64,000 nt of DNA from Streptomyces sp. NBC_00224 (GTDB lineage: Bacteria > Actinomycetota > Actinomycetes > Streptomycetales > Streptomycetaceae), in contig NZ_CP108106.1 in assembly GCF_041435195.1 (NCBI RefSeq), forward strand, positions 2,604,001-2,668,000. The letters are read 5' to 3'. The notes under the pieces were generated by a model. The model saw only the letters and a list, made by a program, of their open reading frames with translations. It was not told where the DNA came from and did no database searches. The position numbers were made by a program, and so were the translations under genes. Below, one piece after another: positions 9,142 to 17,988 of this stretch (position 1 is the stretch's first letter; every line of letters starts with the position of its first letter).

Positions 9142-10279
9142 CTGGCACCTCCATCTCGATCGTGGCGCCCTCTCCGGGCGCCGATTTCACGATGAGCCGG
9201 CCCCCGACGCCGCTCGCCCGGTGCCGCATCGACACCAGGCCGAGGTGACGGCCGGCGCGGCGGACCGCACGGGGTTCGAATCCGCGGCCGTCGTCGACGA
9301 TCCGCAGGGCGGCGCCCTGGCCGCGTCGTATGAGAACGACCGAGACGTGCTCGGCGTCCGAGTGGCGCAGGGCGTTGTGCAGGGCCTCCTGGGCGACGCG
9401 CAGCAGCGCCTCCTCCTGGGCGGGCGGCAGTGCCCGTACTCCACAGTTCTCGAAGGTGACCTCGGCGCTGTGGGCGCGGTCGAGGACCTGGATCTGGGTG
9501 CGCAGGGTGTTGACCAGGCCGTCTTCCTCCAGGGCGGCCGGGCGCAGTTCGACCACGGCCGCGCGCAGTTCGTCGGCGGCCTCGGCGGCGAGCGCGGCGA
9601 CCTGCTGGAGCTCGCCCTTGGCGCGCGCGGGGTCGCGGTCCACGAGGGCGGCGGCGGCCTGGGCGGTCAGCCGGAGCGAGAAGAGCTTCTGGCTGACCGC
9701 GTCGTGCAGCTCGTGGGCGAGGCGGGTGCGCTCCTCGGTGATGGTGAGCTCGCGGCTGCGCTCGTAGAGGCGCGCGTTGGTCAGGGCGATCGCCGCGTGC
9801 TGGGCGAGGATGCCAAGCAGTTCGGCGTCGTCCTCGGTGAAGCCGCAGCCGCCCTCCGGCTTGGGGCAGCGCTTGTTGGCGAGGAAGAGCGTGCCCAGCG
9901 TCTCGTCGCCGTCGCGGATCGGCACGCCCAGGAAGTCGGACATGTCGGGGTGCGCGGCGGGCCAGCCGCCGAAGCGGGGGTCCTTGCGGACGTCGGCGAT
10001 CCGCTCCGGCTTCTGCTCGTTGAGCATCGCCGCGAGGATGCCGTGCTGGCGCGGCAGCGGGCCGATCGCCTTCCACTGCTCGTCGCTGACGCCGTCGACC
10101 ACGAACTGCGCGAAGCCGCCGTGGTCGTCGGGGACGCCGAGTGCCGCGTACTCCGCGTCGAGCAGGTCGCGGGCCGACGCGACGATCGTCTTGAGGACGT
10201 CGCGCACCTCAAGATGCCTGCTCATCGCGAGGAGCGCGGTGCTCACGGCGGCGAGGCCGGAGCTCGGTCGGTGACTCAT
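9134..10279 (-). CDS. GAF-domain sensor histidine kinase (HisKA_3 type)
   Basis: 381 aa from ATG 10279. A GAF domain occupies about residues 20-165 (the MSRHLEVRDVLKTIVASARDLL region through FLGVPIRDGDETLGTLFLANK). The HisKA_3 dimerisation domain has its phospho-acceptor His in RLAHELHDAVSQKLFSL (about 185-200), and the HATPase_c domain ends the protein (QEALHNALRHSDA, IVDDGRGFEP, GLVSMRHRA). No membrane segment is present, so it is a cytosolic sensor; the GAF could bind a small ligand or haem, but no key ligand residue can be assigned. Its cognate regulator is encoded next, overlapping by 8 bp. Confidence 0.93.
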   Translation of the reverse strand: MSHRPSSGLAAVSTALLAMSRHLEVRDVLKTIVASARDLLDAEYAALGVPDDHGGFAQFVVDGVSDEQWKAIGPLPRQHGILAAMLNEQKPERIADVRKDPRFGGWPAAHPDMSDFLGVPIRDGDETLGTLFLANKRCPKPEGGCGFTEDDAELLGILAQHAAIALTNARLYERSRELTITEERTRLAHELHDAVSQKLFSLRLTAQAAAALVDRDPARAKGELQQVAALAAEAADELRAAVVELRPAALEEDGLVNTLRTQIQVLDRAHSAEVTFENCGVRALPPAQEEALLRVAQEALHNALRHSDAEHVSVVLIRRGQGAALRIVDDGRGFEPRAVRRAGRHLGLVSMRHRASGVGGRLIVKSAPGEGATIEMEVPGG

Positions 10280-10501
10280 GGGATCACCGTACCCGTGGGG
10301 TGTGACGGTCCGTATCCGCCTGTGGACGGCGGTCGGCTGGGTCCCGGGGACTAGGTCGAAGTGCCTTGGGCGGCTGGGGCGCGCGGCTGAGGCGGCGGGG
10401 GCGGGCGGGGAGTGACGCTGGGGCTGTCGGCGGCCCGCGCGGCCGACGCGCACCGCCGACGCGAGACAGCGATGCAGCGGACTACGAGGGGACGGAAGAT
10501 C

Positions 10502-11200
10502 ATGCCGGTAGCGATCATCACGGGGGCTTCGAAGGGACTCGGGCGGGCGCTCGCGCGGGCGCTGGCCGCACGCGGCTGGGACCTCGTCCTGGATGCCAGG
10601 ACGGCGTCCGTACTGAAGGAGACGGCCGACGCGCTCGATGGACACGGAACGAAGGTCGTGGCGCTCGCCGGGGACGTGACGGACGCCGTGCACCGCCGGG
10701 CGCTGGTGGCGGCGGCCGGGGAGCTGGGCGGGCTCGACCTGCTGGTGCACAACGCGAGCGCGCTCGGCGCCGAGCCGCTGGTGGCGCTGGAGCGGCAGAG
10801 CCTGGACGGGTTCCGGGCGGCCCTGGAGACCAATGTGGTGGCGGCGCTGGGGCTCGTACAGGAGTCGCTCGGCCTGCTGCGGGGCTCGGGGGCGGGGGCG
10901 GTACTGGCGGTGAGTTCGGACGCGGCGGCCGAGGCCTATGCGACCTGGGGCGGGTACGGGGCGTCCAAGGCGGCGCTCGACCAGCTGGCGGCCGTGCTCG
11001 CGGTGGAGGAGCCGGGGCTGCGGGTGTGGGCGGTGGACCCGGGCGACATGCGGACCGATCTGTACCGGGCGGCCGTGCCGGGTGACGAGGAGGAGCGGCC
11101 GGAGCCGGAGACGGTGGTGCCCGGCTTCCTGAGCCTGATCGAGCGCCGCCCCGCGAGCGGGCGGTACGCGGCTCCCGCGCTGGTGGAGACGGCGCGATGA
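10502..11200 (+). CDS. SDR family oxidoreductase
   Basis: 232 aa from ATG 10502. It is a classical short-chain dehydrogenase: the glycine-rich NAD(P)-binding loop TGASKGLGRA (residues 7-16), NASA in place of NAG, a catalytic Ser in AVSSDAAAEA, and YGASKAALDQ holding Tyr and Lys. The substrate is unknown. GACGGAAGATC precedes the start codon. The gene ends 28 bp before the QueA homologue and is probably co-transcribed with it. Confidence 0.88.
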   Translation: MPVAIITGASKGLGRALARALAARGWDLVLDARTASVLKETADALDGHGTKVVALAGDVTDAVHRRALVAAAGELGGLDLLVHNASALGAEPLVALERQSLDGFRAALETNVVAALGLVQESLGLLRGSGAGAVLAVSSDAAAEAYATWGGYGASKAALDQLAAVLAVEEPGLRVWAVDPGDMRTDLYRAAVPGDEEERPEPETVVPGFLSLIERRPASGRYAAPALVETAR

Positions 11201-11228
11201 GGCGGAGCCCGGCCGGGACGGGGGCGCG

Positions 11229-12365
11229 ATGACGGCGGACATCGCCATCCGGGTGCCCGAGGAGCTGATGGCCTCGGAGCCCGCCGAGGTGCGCGGCTCG
11301 GGGCGGGACGACGTGCGGCTGATGGTGTCGCGCGGCACCGAGGTCTCCCATCACGCGTTCCGGGACCTGGCCGGGCAGCTGCGGGCCGGGGACGTCCTGG
11401 TCGTCAACACGTCGGCGACCATGCCGTCGGCCGTGGACGGCACGCTGGACGGCGAGCGGGTGGTCGTGCACTTCTCGACGCTGGGCCCGGACGGGCGCTG
11501 GGCGGTCGAGCTGCGCGCCCCGGAGCCGTCGGGCAGTACCCGGCGGCGTACCGGTACGCGCGCGCGGACGACGGTGGCGCTGCCGGGCGGGCGGCGCCTG
11601 GCCCTGGAGGAGCCGCTCAGCGCGGCCGGGGACCGCCTGTGGTGGGCCCGTGCGGACACCCCGGACGTGCCGGGGCTGCTCGCGCGGTACGGGCGGCCGA
11701 TCCGGTACGCGTACACCTCGGGCGACCAGCCTCTCTCCGCGTACCAGACGGTCTTCGCGCTGCCCTCGCCGGACGGGGTGGGCTCGGCGGAGATGCCGAG
11801 CGCGGCGCGGCCCTTCACGGTGGAGCTGGTCGCGGAGCTGGTGCGGCGCGGGGTGTGGTTCGCGCCGGTCACCCTGCATACGGGGGTGGCCTCGCCGGAG
11901 GCGCACGAGCCGCCGTATCCGGAGCGGTTCGAGGTGCCGGTGTCCACGGCGCGGCTGGTGAACGCCGCGCGGGCCGGGAGAAGGCGGGGCGCGCGAGGCG
12001 CTTCCCCGAAAGGGCGGTGGCGGGCGGCGGGTGGGCGGATCGTGGCGGTGGGGACGACCGCGGTGCGGGCGCTGCAGTCGGCCGCCGGGGTGGACGGGGT
12101 GGTGCGGCCCGCGTCGGGGTGGACGGATCTGGTGGTGACGCCCGGGCGCGGGGTGCGCGTGGTGGACGGGCTGCTGACCGGGCTGCATGAGCCGGAGGCC
12201 TCGCACCTTTTGATGCTGGAGGCGCTCGCGGGGCGGGCGGCGATCGGCGCCGCGTACGCCGAGGCGCTGAGCGGGCTCTACCTCTGGCACGAGTTCGGCG
12301 ACGTCCACCTCATCCTTCCGGACGAGAACCGTCACGCACCGAATTGCTCCTGCAACGGATGGTGA
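11229..12365 (+). CDS. queA: QueA-like S-adenosylmethionine:tRNA ribosyltransferase-isomerase
   Basis: 378 aa, slightly longer than typical QueA (about 345). QueA transfers the ribosyl part of SAM to preQ1-modified tRNA, giving epoxyqueuosine. Family landmarks are visible: GDVLVVNTSATMPSA near residue 57, YAYTSGDQPLSAYQTVFA near 158, the AARPFT segment, HTGVASPEAHE, IVAVGTTAVRALQSA near 275, and HLLMLEALAG near the C-terminus. The classical NDTRV motif is changed to NTSATM, and there is a basic Arg-rich insertion near residues 249-265. It is therefore a divergent member whose activity may differ. It sits behind an SDR gene. Confidence 0.82.
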   Translation: MTADIAIRVPEELMASEPAEVRGSGRDDVRLMVSRGTEVSHHAFRDLAGQLRAGDVLVVNTSATMPSAVDGTLDGERVVVHFSTLGPDGRWAVELRAPEPSGSTRRRTGTRARTTVALPGGRRLALEEPLSAAGDRLWWARADTPDVPGLLARYGRPIRYAYTSGDQPLSAYQTVFALPSPDGVGSAEMPSAARPFTVELVAELVRRGVWFAPVTLHTGVASPEAHEPPYPERFEVPVSTARLVNAARAGRRRGARGASPKGRWRAAGGRIVAVGTTAVRALQSAAGVDGVVRPASGWTDLVVTPGRGVRVVDGLLTGLHEPEASHLLMLEALAGRAAIGAAYAEALSGLYLWHEFGDVHLILPDENRHAPNCSCNGW

Positions 12366-12424
12366 GACTGTTACGTGGCCGATGTGAGCCCGCGCATAGG
12401 ACGCACATCACTTACGAAGCAGCG

Positions 12425-12499
12425 TAGTGGATCCATAAAGGCCCTGTGAGCGGGGCGGGCGGGGGCGGGAGGCGCTTTTTCCCGGCCCCTGATCCACTA
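12425..12499. other. Widely spaced perfect inverted repeat upstream of the transglycosylase gene
   Basis: TAGTGGATC (12425-12433) is repeated inverted as GATCCACTA (12491-12499), with 57 bp between that include a GC-rich tract ending in GCTTTTTCCCGG. The arms lie 135-209 bp upstream of the downstream ATG. They could be two halves of a looped operator or the base of a long 5' UTR stem. Confidence 0.5.
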
Positions 12500-12633
12500 T
12501 CCGGGTTCGTATGTCGCATCTTTGCCACAGGATTTTGCGGCCGCTAAGAATGGCTCCCGTCGCACAGCGCTGCGGCTCACCGCCGCGGCGCTTTCGTGTG
12601 CCGTCCCCGTCATTCGGAAGAGGTCCTACAACC

Positions 12634-13299
12634 ATGCCCGAGTCCAGCAACCCTGGTCACAGTCGTCTGAACAAGACGCACAAGATCTCGATTGCCGGTG
12701 TCGCCGCTCTCGGCGCCGCCGCCCTCGCCTTCTCGGTCCTGCCGGGCAGCGGCGAGTCGGGTACCGCCGTGGCCGCCGAGCCCGTCGCCTTCTCCGTGAC
12801 CGCCGCCGGCACCAACGCGAAGGCCGTCGAGGCCAGCGTCGCCAAGCAGCACGTCACCGCCGTCAAGCAGGCCAAGGCGAAGGCCGAGGCCGACGCGAAG
12901 GCCAAGGCCGAGGCCGAGGCGAAGAAGCGCGCGGCCGACGCCGCCGCGAGCCGCGCCGCCGCCCGCAAGCCGGTGTACGCCAACAACCTGGACGGCTGGA
13001 TCAAGCAGTCCCTGGACATCATGAAGTCCAAGGGCATCCCGGGTTCGTACAACGGTCTGTACCGCAACATCATGCGCGAGTCGACCGGCAACCCGAACGC
13101 GATCAACGGCTGGGACATCAACGCCATCAACGGCGTCCCGTCGAAGGGCCTTCTCCAGGTCATCCAGCCGACGTTCAACGCGTTCCACGTGTCCGGCACG
13201 TCGACCAACATCTACGACCCGGTCGCCAACATCACCGCCGCGGCGAACTACGCGGCCAACAAGTACGGCTCGATCGACAACGTCAACGGCGCCTACTGA
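12634..13299 (+). CDS. Secreted lytic transglycosylase (SLT domain)
   Basis: 221 aa. The N-terminal region HKISIAGVAALGAAALAFSVL is a Sec signal peptide, probably cut after residue 48 (AVA-AEP). A charged alanine/lysine/glutamate coiled coil (about 68-110) follows. The C-terminal SLT domain (about 117-221) has catalytic Glu149 in IMRES, followed by GLLQVIQPTFNAF and the YDPVANITAAANYAANKYG end. Such enzymes cleave peptidoglycan glycan strands non-hydrolytically during growth, branching or germination. A long 5' region (about 270 bp) precedes the gene. A strong bidirectional terminator separates it from the convergent FHA-ABC gene. Confidence 0.93.
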   Translation: MPESSNPGHSRLNKTHKISIAGVAALGAAALAFSVLPGSGESGTAVAAEPVAFSVTAAGTNAKAVEASVAKQHVTAVKQAKAKAEADAKAKAEAEAKKRAADAAASRAAARKPVYANNLDGWIKQSLDIMKSKGIPGSYNGLYRNIMRESTGNPNAINGWDINAINGVPSKGLLQVIQPTFNAFHVSGTSTNIYDPVANITAAANYAANKYGSIDNVNGAY

Positions 13300-13314
13300 C
13301 GGACGCCGACGGCA

Positions 13315-13360
13315 CACGCCGAAGGGCGGCACCCCATCAGGGATGCCGCCCTTCGGCGTG
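13315..13360. terminator. Bidirectional terminator between transglycosylase and FHA-ABC genes
   Basis: A perfect 17-bp stem: CACGCCGAAGGGCGGCA (13315-13331) pairs with 13344-13360 around a 12-nt loop. It lies 15 bp after the stop of the rightward gene and 15 bp after the stop of the leftward gene. Confidence 0.85.
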
Positions 13361-13375
13361 CGTGCGGGGCCCGCG

Positions 13376-15943
13376 CTACTTGCGCATGACCTCCGGCTCG
13401 TGGCGGCGCAGCAGGCGCGCGACCGCGAAGCCGCAGATGACACCGAGGGCGATCAGCACGGTGATGTTGATGCCCCACTGGGCCACCGAGTGCTCCCACA
13501 GCGGGTCCAGGTCGTTGGGCTTGTTCTGGTCCCACGGCGGCATGAGGTGCGCGAGGTCCAGGGTCGTACCGGCGCCCGCGATGGCCCAGCGCGACGGCAT
13601 CAGCCAGGCGAACTGCTCCAGGCCGAGCGAGCCGAAGACCTTGAAGAGGATGCCGGTGAAGACGACCTGCACGATCGCGAACATGACCAGCAGCGGCATG
13701 GTCTTCTCGGCGGTCTTCACCAGCGAGGAGATGACCAGGCCGAACATCATCGAGGTGAAGCCGAGGGCGATGACCACCAGGCAGATCTCGATGGCCGGCG
13801 GCATGATCAGGCCCTCCTCGGGGAGGTCCCGGGTGGAGAAGCCGATGCCGCAGATGATGACGCCCTGGATGGCGGTGATCACTCCGAGCACGATGACCTT
13901 GGACATCAGGTACGCCGAGCGGGAGAGGCCGGTGGCCCGTTCCCGTTCGTAGATGACCCGTTCCTTGATCAGCTCTCGTACGGAGTTGGCCGCGCCCGAG
14001 AAGCACATGCCGACCGCGAGGATCAGCATGATCGTGCCCGCGTCGGCGTTGAACTTGTTGGCGCCGGTCGGCGGGGCCAGGCCGAACTTCGCCGGGATGA
14101 CCACGCTGACCGCGCCGAGTACGGCGGGCAGGATCACCATCAGGCCCAGGAAGCCCTTGTCGGAGGCGATGACCGACGAGTACCGCCGGATCAGCGTCCA
14201 CAGCTGGGCGCCCCAGCTCTGCGGCTTGGGCGGGCGCATCTGGTTCGGCGCCGGCATCTGGACCGACTGGGCGGCCACGGCGTCGATGTCCGCGGCGTAC
14301 ATCTGGTAGTGCTGCGAGCCCTTCCAGCGGCCCGCCCAGTCGTAGTCGCGGTAGTTCTCGAAGGCGGAGAAGACATCGGCCCAGGTGCTGTAGCCGAAGA
14401 AGTTCAGCGCCTCCTCGGGCGGACCGAAGTACGCCACCGAGCCGCCCGGCGCCATCACCAGGAGCTTGTCGCAGATCGCCAGCTCGGCCACCGAGTGGGT
14501 CACGACGAGGACGGTGCGGCCGTCGTCGGCGAGCCCGCGCAGCAGCTGCATGACATCGCGGTCCATGCCCGGGTCGAGGCCGGAGGTCGGCTCGTCCAGG
14601 AAGATCAGGGACGGCTTGGTCAGCAGCTCCAGGGCGACGGAGACGCGCTTGCGCTGGCCACCGGAGAGGGAGGTGACCTTCTTCTCCTTGTGGATGTCCA
14701 GCTTGAGCTCGCCCAGCACCTCGTTTATGCGCTGCTCGCGCTCGGACTCGGTGGTGTCGGCGGGGAAGCGCAGCTTGGCCGCGTACTTCAGCGCCTTCTT
14801 GACGGTCAGCTCCTTGTGCAAGATGTCGTCCTGCGGGACCAGACCGATGCGCTGGCGCAGCTCGGCGAACTGCTTGTACAGGTTCCGGTTGTCGTAGAGG
14901 ACGTCGCCCCGGTTGGCGGGCCGGTAGCCGGTGAGCGCCTTGAGCAGGGTGGACTTGCCGGAACCCGAGGGGCCGATGACCGCGATGAGGGACTTCTCGG
15001 GGACGCCGAAGGAGACGTCCTTGAGGATGTCCTTGCCGCCGTCGACCGTCACCGTGAGGTGGCGGGCCGAGAAGGAGACGTCACCGGTGTCGACGAACTC
15101 CTCAAGGCGGTCGCCGATGACGCGGAAGGTGGAGTGGCCGACGCCGACGATGTCGTTCGGGCCGAGCAGCGCGGAGCCGCCCTTGGCGATCGGCATGCCG
15201 TTGACGTACGTGCCGTTGTGCGAGCCGAGGTCGCGGATCTCCATGCGGCCGTCGGGCGTCGAGTGGAACTCGGCGTGGTTGCGCGAGACCTGGAGGTCGG
15301 AGACGACCAGCTCGTTCTCCAGCGCACGGCCGATGCGCATCACCCGGCCCAGCGCCACCTGGTGGAACGTGGTGGGGCTGCGGTCGCCGTAGACCGCCGA
15401 CGCGCCCGCTCCCTGGCCGGGGCCCTGCTGCTGCGGGACCTGGGCCTGCGGGGGCTGGTGGGCCGGGGCCTGCTGCTGCGGCGCCTGCTGCCACGCCTGC
15501 TGCGGGACCTGGGCCTGCGGCGCCTGCTGCTGGGGCTGCTGCGGCGCCCAGCCGCCCGCTTGGGGCTGCTGCTGCGGCGGGGCCTGCTGCGGCGCCTGCT
15601 GGGCGGCGGCGGGCGCGCTGTACGCGGCGGCTCCGGCCGGGGCCGCGGCTGCGGCACCGGTGAGATTCAGCCGCGGGCCGTCGGTCGCGTTGCCCAGGTG
15701 CACCGCGGAGCCGGGGCCGATTTCCATCTGGTGGATCCGCTGACCCTGCACATAGGTGCCGTTGGTGCTGCCGTGGTCCTCGATGACCCAACTGCGCCCG
15801 CCCCAGCTGATCGTGGCGTGCCGCCACGAGACCCTGGCGTCGTCGATCACCATGTCGCCCTGCGGATCACGTCCGAGGGTGTACGACCGGGACGCGTCGA
15901 GCGTCCAGGTCCTGCCATTCAATTCCAGTACGAGTTCCGGCAC
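13376..15943 (-). CDS. FHA-domain ABC transporter (ATPase plus ABC-2 permease fusion)
   Basis: 855 aa from the GTG at 15943. It has two FHA phosphothreonine-binding domains, at about residues 1-95 (YTLGRDPQGD, HGSTNGTYV) and 204-278 (IGRALENELV, LGSHNGTYVNG). They are joined by a low-complexity Ala/Gln/Pro linker (about 105-190). Next comes an ABCG-type ATPase (Walker A GPSGSGKST near 323, LSGGQRKR near 425, DEPTSGLD near 451). The last 250 residues form an ABC-2 permease with about six helices. Architecture matches Mycobacterium Rv1747, a PknF-regulated exporter tied to cell-wall glycolipids. Control by a Ser/Thr kinase through the FHA domains is therefore likely. Substrate unknown. Confidence 0.93.
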   Translation of the reverse strand: MPELVLELNGRTWTLDASRSYTLGRDPQGDMVIDDARVSWRHATISWGGRSWVIEDHGSTNGTYVQGQRIHQMEIGPGSAVHLGNATDGPRLNLTGAAAAAPAGAAAYSAPAAAQQAPQQAPPQQQPQAGGWAPQQPQQQAPQAQVPQQAWQQAPQQQAPAHQPPQAQVPQQQGPGQGAGASAVYGDRSPTTFHQVALGRVMRIGRALENELVVSDLQVSRNHAEFHSTPDGRMEIRDLGSHNGTYVNGMPIAKGGSALLGPNDIVGVGHSTFRVIGDRLEEFVDTGDVSFSARHLTVTVDGGKDILKDVSFGVPEKSLIAVIGPSGSGKSTLLKALTGYRPANRGDVLYDNRNLYKQFAELRQRIGLVPQDDILHKELTVKKALKYAAKLRFPADTTESEREQRINEVLGELKLDIHKEKKVTSLSGGQRKRVSVALELLTKPSLIFLDEPTSGLDPGMDRDVMQLLRGLADDGRTVLVVTHSVAELAICDKLLVMAPGGSVAYFGPPEEALNFFGYSTWADVFSAFENYRDYDWAGRWKGSQHYQMYAADIDAVAAQSVQMPAPNQMRPPKPQSWGAQLWTLIRRYSSVIASDKGFLGLMVILPAVLGAVSVVIPAKFGLAPPTGANKFNADAGTIMLILAVGMCFSGAANSVRELIKERVIYERERATGLSRSAYLMSKVIVLGVITAIQGVIICGIGFSTRDLPEEGLIMPPAIEICLVVIALGFTSMMFGLVISSLVKTAEKTMPLLVMFAIVQVVFTGILFKVFGSLGLEQFAWLMPSRWAIAGAGTTLDLAHLMPPWDQNKPNDLDPLWEHSVAQWGINITVLIALGVICGFAVARLLRRHEPEVMRK

Positions 15944-16211
15944 TCCATGCCCCACTTGTTGTCCCCCGAGCAATCCCCCGATACAGGGAGTCTAGGGATG
16001 GCGAACATCGTGGGGAACTATTTCAGGCCCGGGCTCGTATCCGAAACCCGACCCTTGTGAATAACGTGCACAGACCTGTTGCAGTCGAGCAACAGGTGTG
16101 TACGCACGCGCCGTTGACTCAGGAGAAACGCGCCCGGAAAGTAGTAAGCACCCATGACTGCGTACGGATCATGCGCGAATGGGACAACTTGGACCAATCC
16201 CGGGGGGCCTG

Positions 16212-17792
16212 ATGAGCATGGGCGACAGGGGCGGGAAGAGGGTCTCCGGGGGGCTCGGGACCCCGGGTGCGACCGGGGCCCGAGGGGCGCCCGGCGGCAT
16301 TCCCTGGGCCGATGTACTGCTGGCTTCGGTCGCCTCGGTCAGCTGGGCGCTGGTCGCGATGGCGGGCGTGGCGGCCCTCGGGCTGCACCTGCTCGGCGCC
16401 GACGCGGCCGGGGCGCTGGGGCCGATGACGGCGGCCGTGGTGGTGCTCGGGGCGGGCGGCTCCGTCACCCCGTCGGGCGACGTCTCGGCGTTCGGTCTCA
16501 CCGGCGCGCAGGCGAAGACGGCCGTCGAGATCACGCCACTGGGGGTGTCGCTCGCCGGGGCCGTGCTGCTCGCCTTCTTCTTCCTGCGCTCGCTGCGGGC
16601 GGCGGGCGCGGTCCTGCCCGGGGCGGAGCTCGCCGCGCGGGCGGGCGGCGTCGTGGTGCTGTTCGTCGGCGTGGTGGCGGGGCTCGCCTGGGCCGGGCAC
16701 GACCTGGTCACCATCGACGGGGCCTCGCTCGGCCTCGACACGGAGAAGCCGCCGGGCGGCGGCGGGGTGTCCATCCCCGGGCTCGGCGACCTGGGCGACC
16801 TCGGGGACATCGGCGGGCTGCTGCCGGACCGGCTCGGCAAGCTCGCCGACGCCAAGGCGCAGGTCGGCTTCACCGTGAACACGGCGGACTCGCTGGCGGG
16901 CGCGGTGTTCTGGGTACTCGGGGTGCTGCTGATCGCACTGCTCGCCTCGCGGCGCTCCCCGCTGCCGCGCGGCTGGGAGTGGGTGCACCGGGTCGTGCGG
17001 CCGGCCGCGTCGGCGCTGGTCGCGGTGGCCCTGGTGGCGGTCGTGGCGGGGCTCGCGGCGGCCGCGTACGCGATGGTGGGCGACGCCCATCCCGGGCGCA
17101 TCGCGGGCGCCGCGCTGCTCGGCGCGCCGAACGGAGTGTGGCTCGCGCTTCCGCTCGGCCTGTTCGTCCCCTGGAACGGCCATGCCACGGGGGCGCTGGT
17201 GAAGGTGCTGCCGGACCCGCTGGACAAGCTGCTCGGCTTCAAGAACGACCAGAGCGTGAGCCTCGGGCGGCTGGCCGAACTCGACGGGCGTGTCTGGCTG
17301 TTGGCGGTCGCCACGGGTGTGGTGATGCTGTACGCGGGGGTGCTCGCGGCGGCGCGCACGCCGGTGCGGGGGCTGTCCGCGGGCGCGTTCGCGGGGCGGT
17401 GCGCGGTGGCGCTGGGGGCCGTGACGGCGGTCGCCCTGCCGCTGATGGTGTGGCTGACGGGAGTGTCCGCGGACGCGTCGCTGTCCGTGCTGGGGTTCAA
17501 CGCGTTCGGGGCGGGGGTGGAGCTGCACGGCAACGCGGGGCTCGCGCTGGTTCTGGGGGCGGGGTGGGGGGCGGTCGCGGGGGGCGTGGGGGGGCTGCTG
17601 GCGTACGGGGTGGGGGCGGCGGGGCGGCGGGTGGCCCCGCAGGCTGGTCCCGCGTCCGTTCCGGCTCCGGATGGGCCTTCCGCGGACGAGGTGTACGGGC
17701 GGGCGGGCCCCTACAGCCCCTCCCCCGTGTACCGGCCGCCGCACGACGAGACGAATCCGTATTTGCGGGGGCCGGGGGATGGGGTGGGGTGA
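16212..17792 (+). CDS. Streptophobe family polytopic membrane protein
   Basis: 526 aa from the ATG at 16212, which follows a GGGGGG tract; an ATG at 16179 is the alternative. About ten hydrophobic segments alternate with Gly/Ala-rich loops. A long loop near residues 175-210 carries GLGDLGDLGDIGGLLPDRLG. The hydrophilic C-terminal tail is Pro/Tyr-rich (SPVYRPPHDETNPYLRGPG). This matches the Streptomyces-restricted 'streptophobe' family, which has no known biochemical role. The gene is divergent from the FHA-ABC exporter, so the two may share a promoter region and a cell-envelope function. Confidence 0.85.
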   Translation: MSMGDRGGKRVSGGLGTPGATGARGAPGGIPWADVLLASVASVSWALVAMAGVAALGLHLLGADAAGALGPMTAAVVVLGAGGSVTPSGDVSAFGLTGAQAKTAVEITPLGVSLAGAVLLAFFFLRSLRAAGAVLPGAELAARAGGVVVLFVGVVAGLAWAGHDLVTIDGASLGLDTEKPPGGGGVSIPGLGDLGDLGDIGGLLPDRLGKLADAKAQVGFTVNTADSLAGAVFWVLGVLLIALLASRRSPLPRGWEWVHRVVRPAASALVAVALVAVVAGLAAAAYAMVGDAHPGRIAGAALLGAPNGVWLALPLGLFVPWNGHATGALVKVLPDPLDKLLGFKNDQSVSLGRLAELDGRVWLLAVATGVVMLYAGVLAAARTPVRGLSAGAFAGRCAVALGAVTAVALPLMVWLTGVSADASLSVLGFNAFGAGVELHGNAGLALVLGAGWGAVAGGVGGLLAYGVGAAGRRVAPQAGPASVPAPDGPSADEVYGRAGPYSPSPVYRPPHDETNPYLRGPGDGVG

Positions 17793-17798
17793 GTTGCG

Positions 17799-17852
17799 TG
17801 GGTTGCCTGTGGCTGGTCGCGCAGCCCCCACCGGCCCGCAGACGAACCCGCA
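17799..17852. repeat. Copy 3 (degenerate) of the dispersed element
   Basis: GGTTGCCTGTGGCTGGTCGCGCAG followed by CCGGCCCGCAGACGAACCCG keeps both outer parts of the element but lacks the central GC hairpin. It follows directly after the streptophobe stop codon. The rest of the 196-bp spacer to serB shows no gene. Confidence 0.6.
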
Positions 17853-17988
17853 ACCAACTCCCACCCCACCCCTGAGTGACCAGCAGGTTTCGCTCCGCTG
17901 TCAATTTGGGCCGGGGTCGTGACACAGCTGTCCGGTGGGCGGGACAGGGGGTCGGGGTCCGGTGGCGGGCCTATACGGTGGGAACACC

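Noticed and set aside
12366..12633. ydaO/c-di-AMP riboswitch before the transglycosylase gene
   Set aside because: I looked for its conserved core segments because related Streptomyces wall-hydrolase genes carry it, but could not find them here.
13343..16060. 905-codon plus-strand frame opposite the FHA-ABC gene
   Set aside because: It is an antisense shadow with no recognisable domain. The minus strand has FHA, Walker A and Walker B motifs in order.
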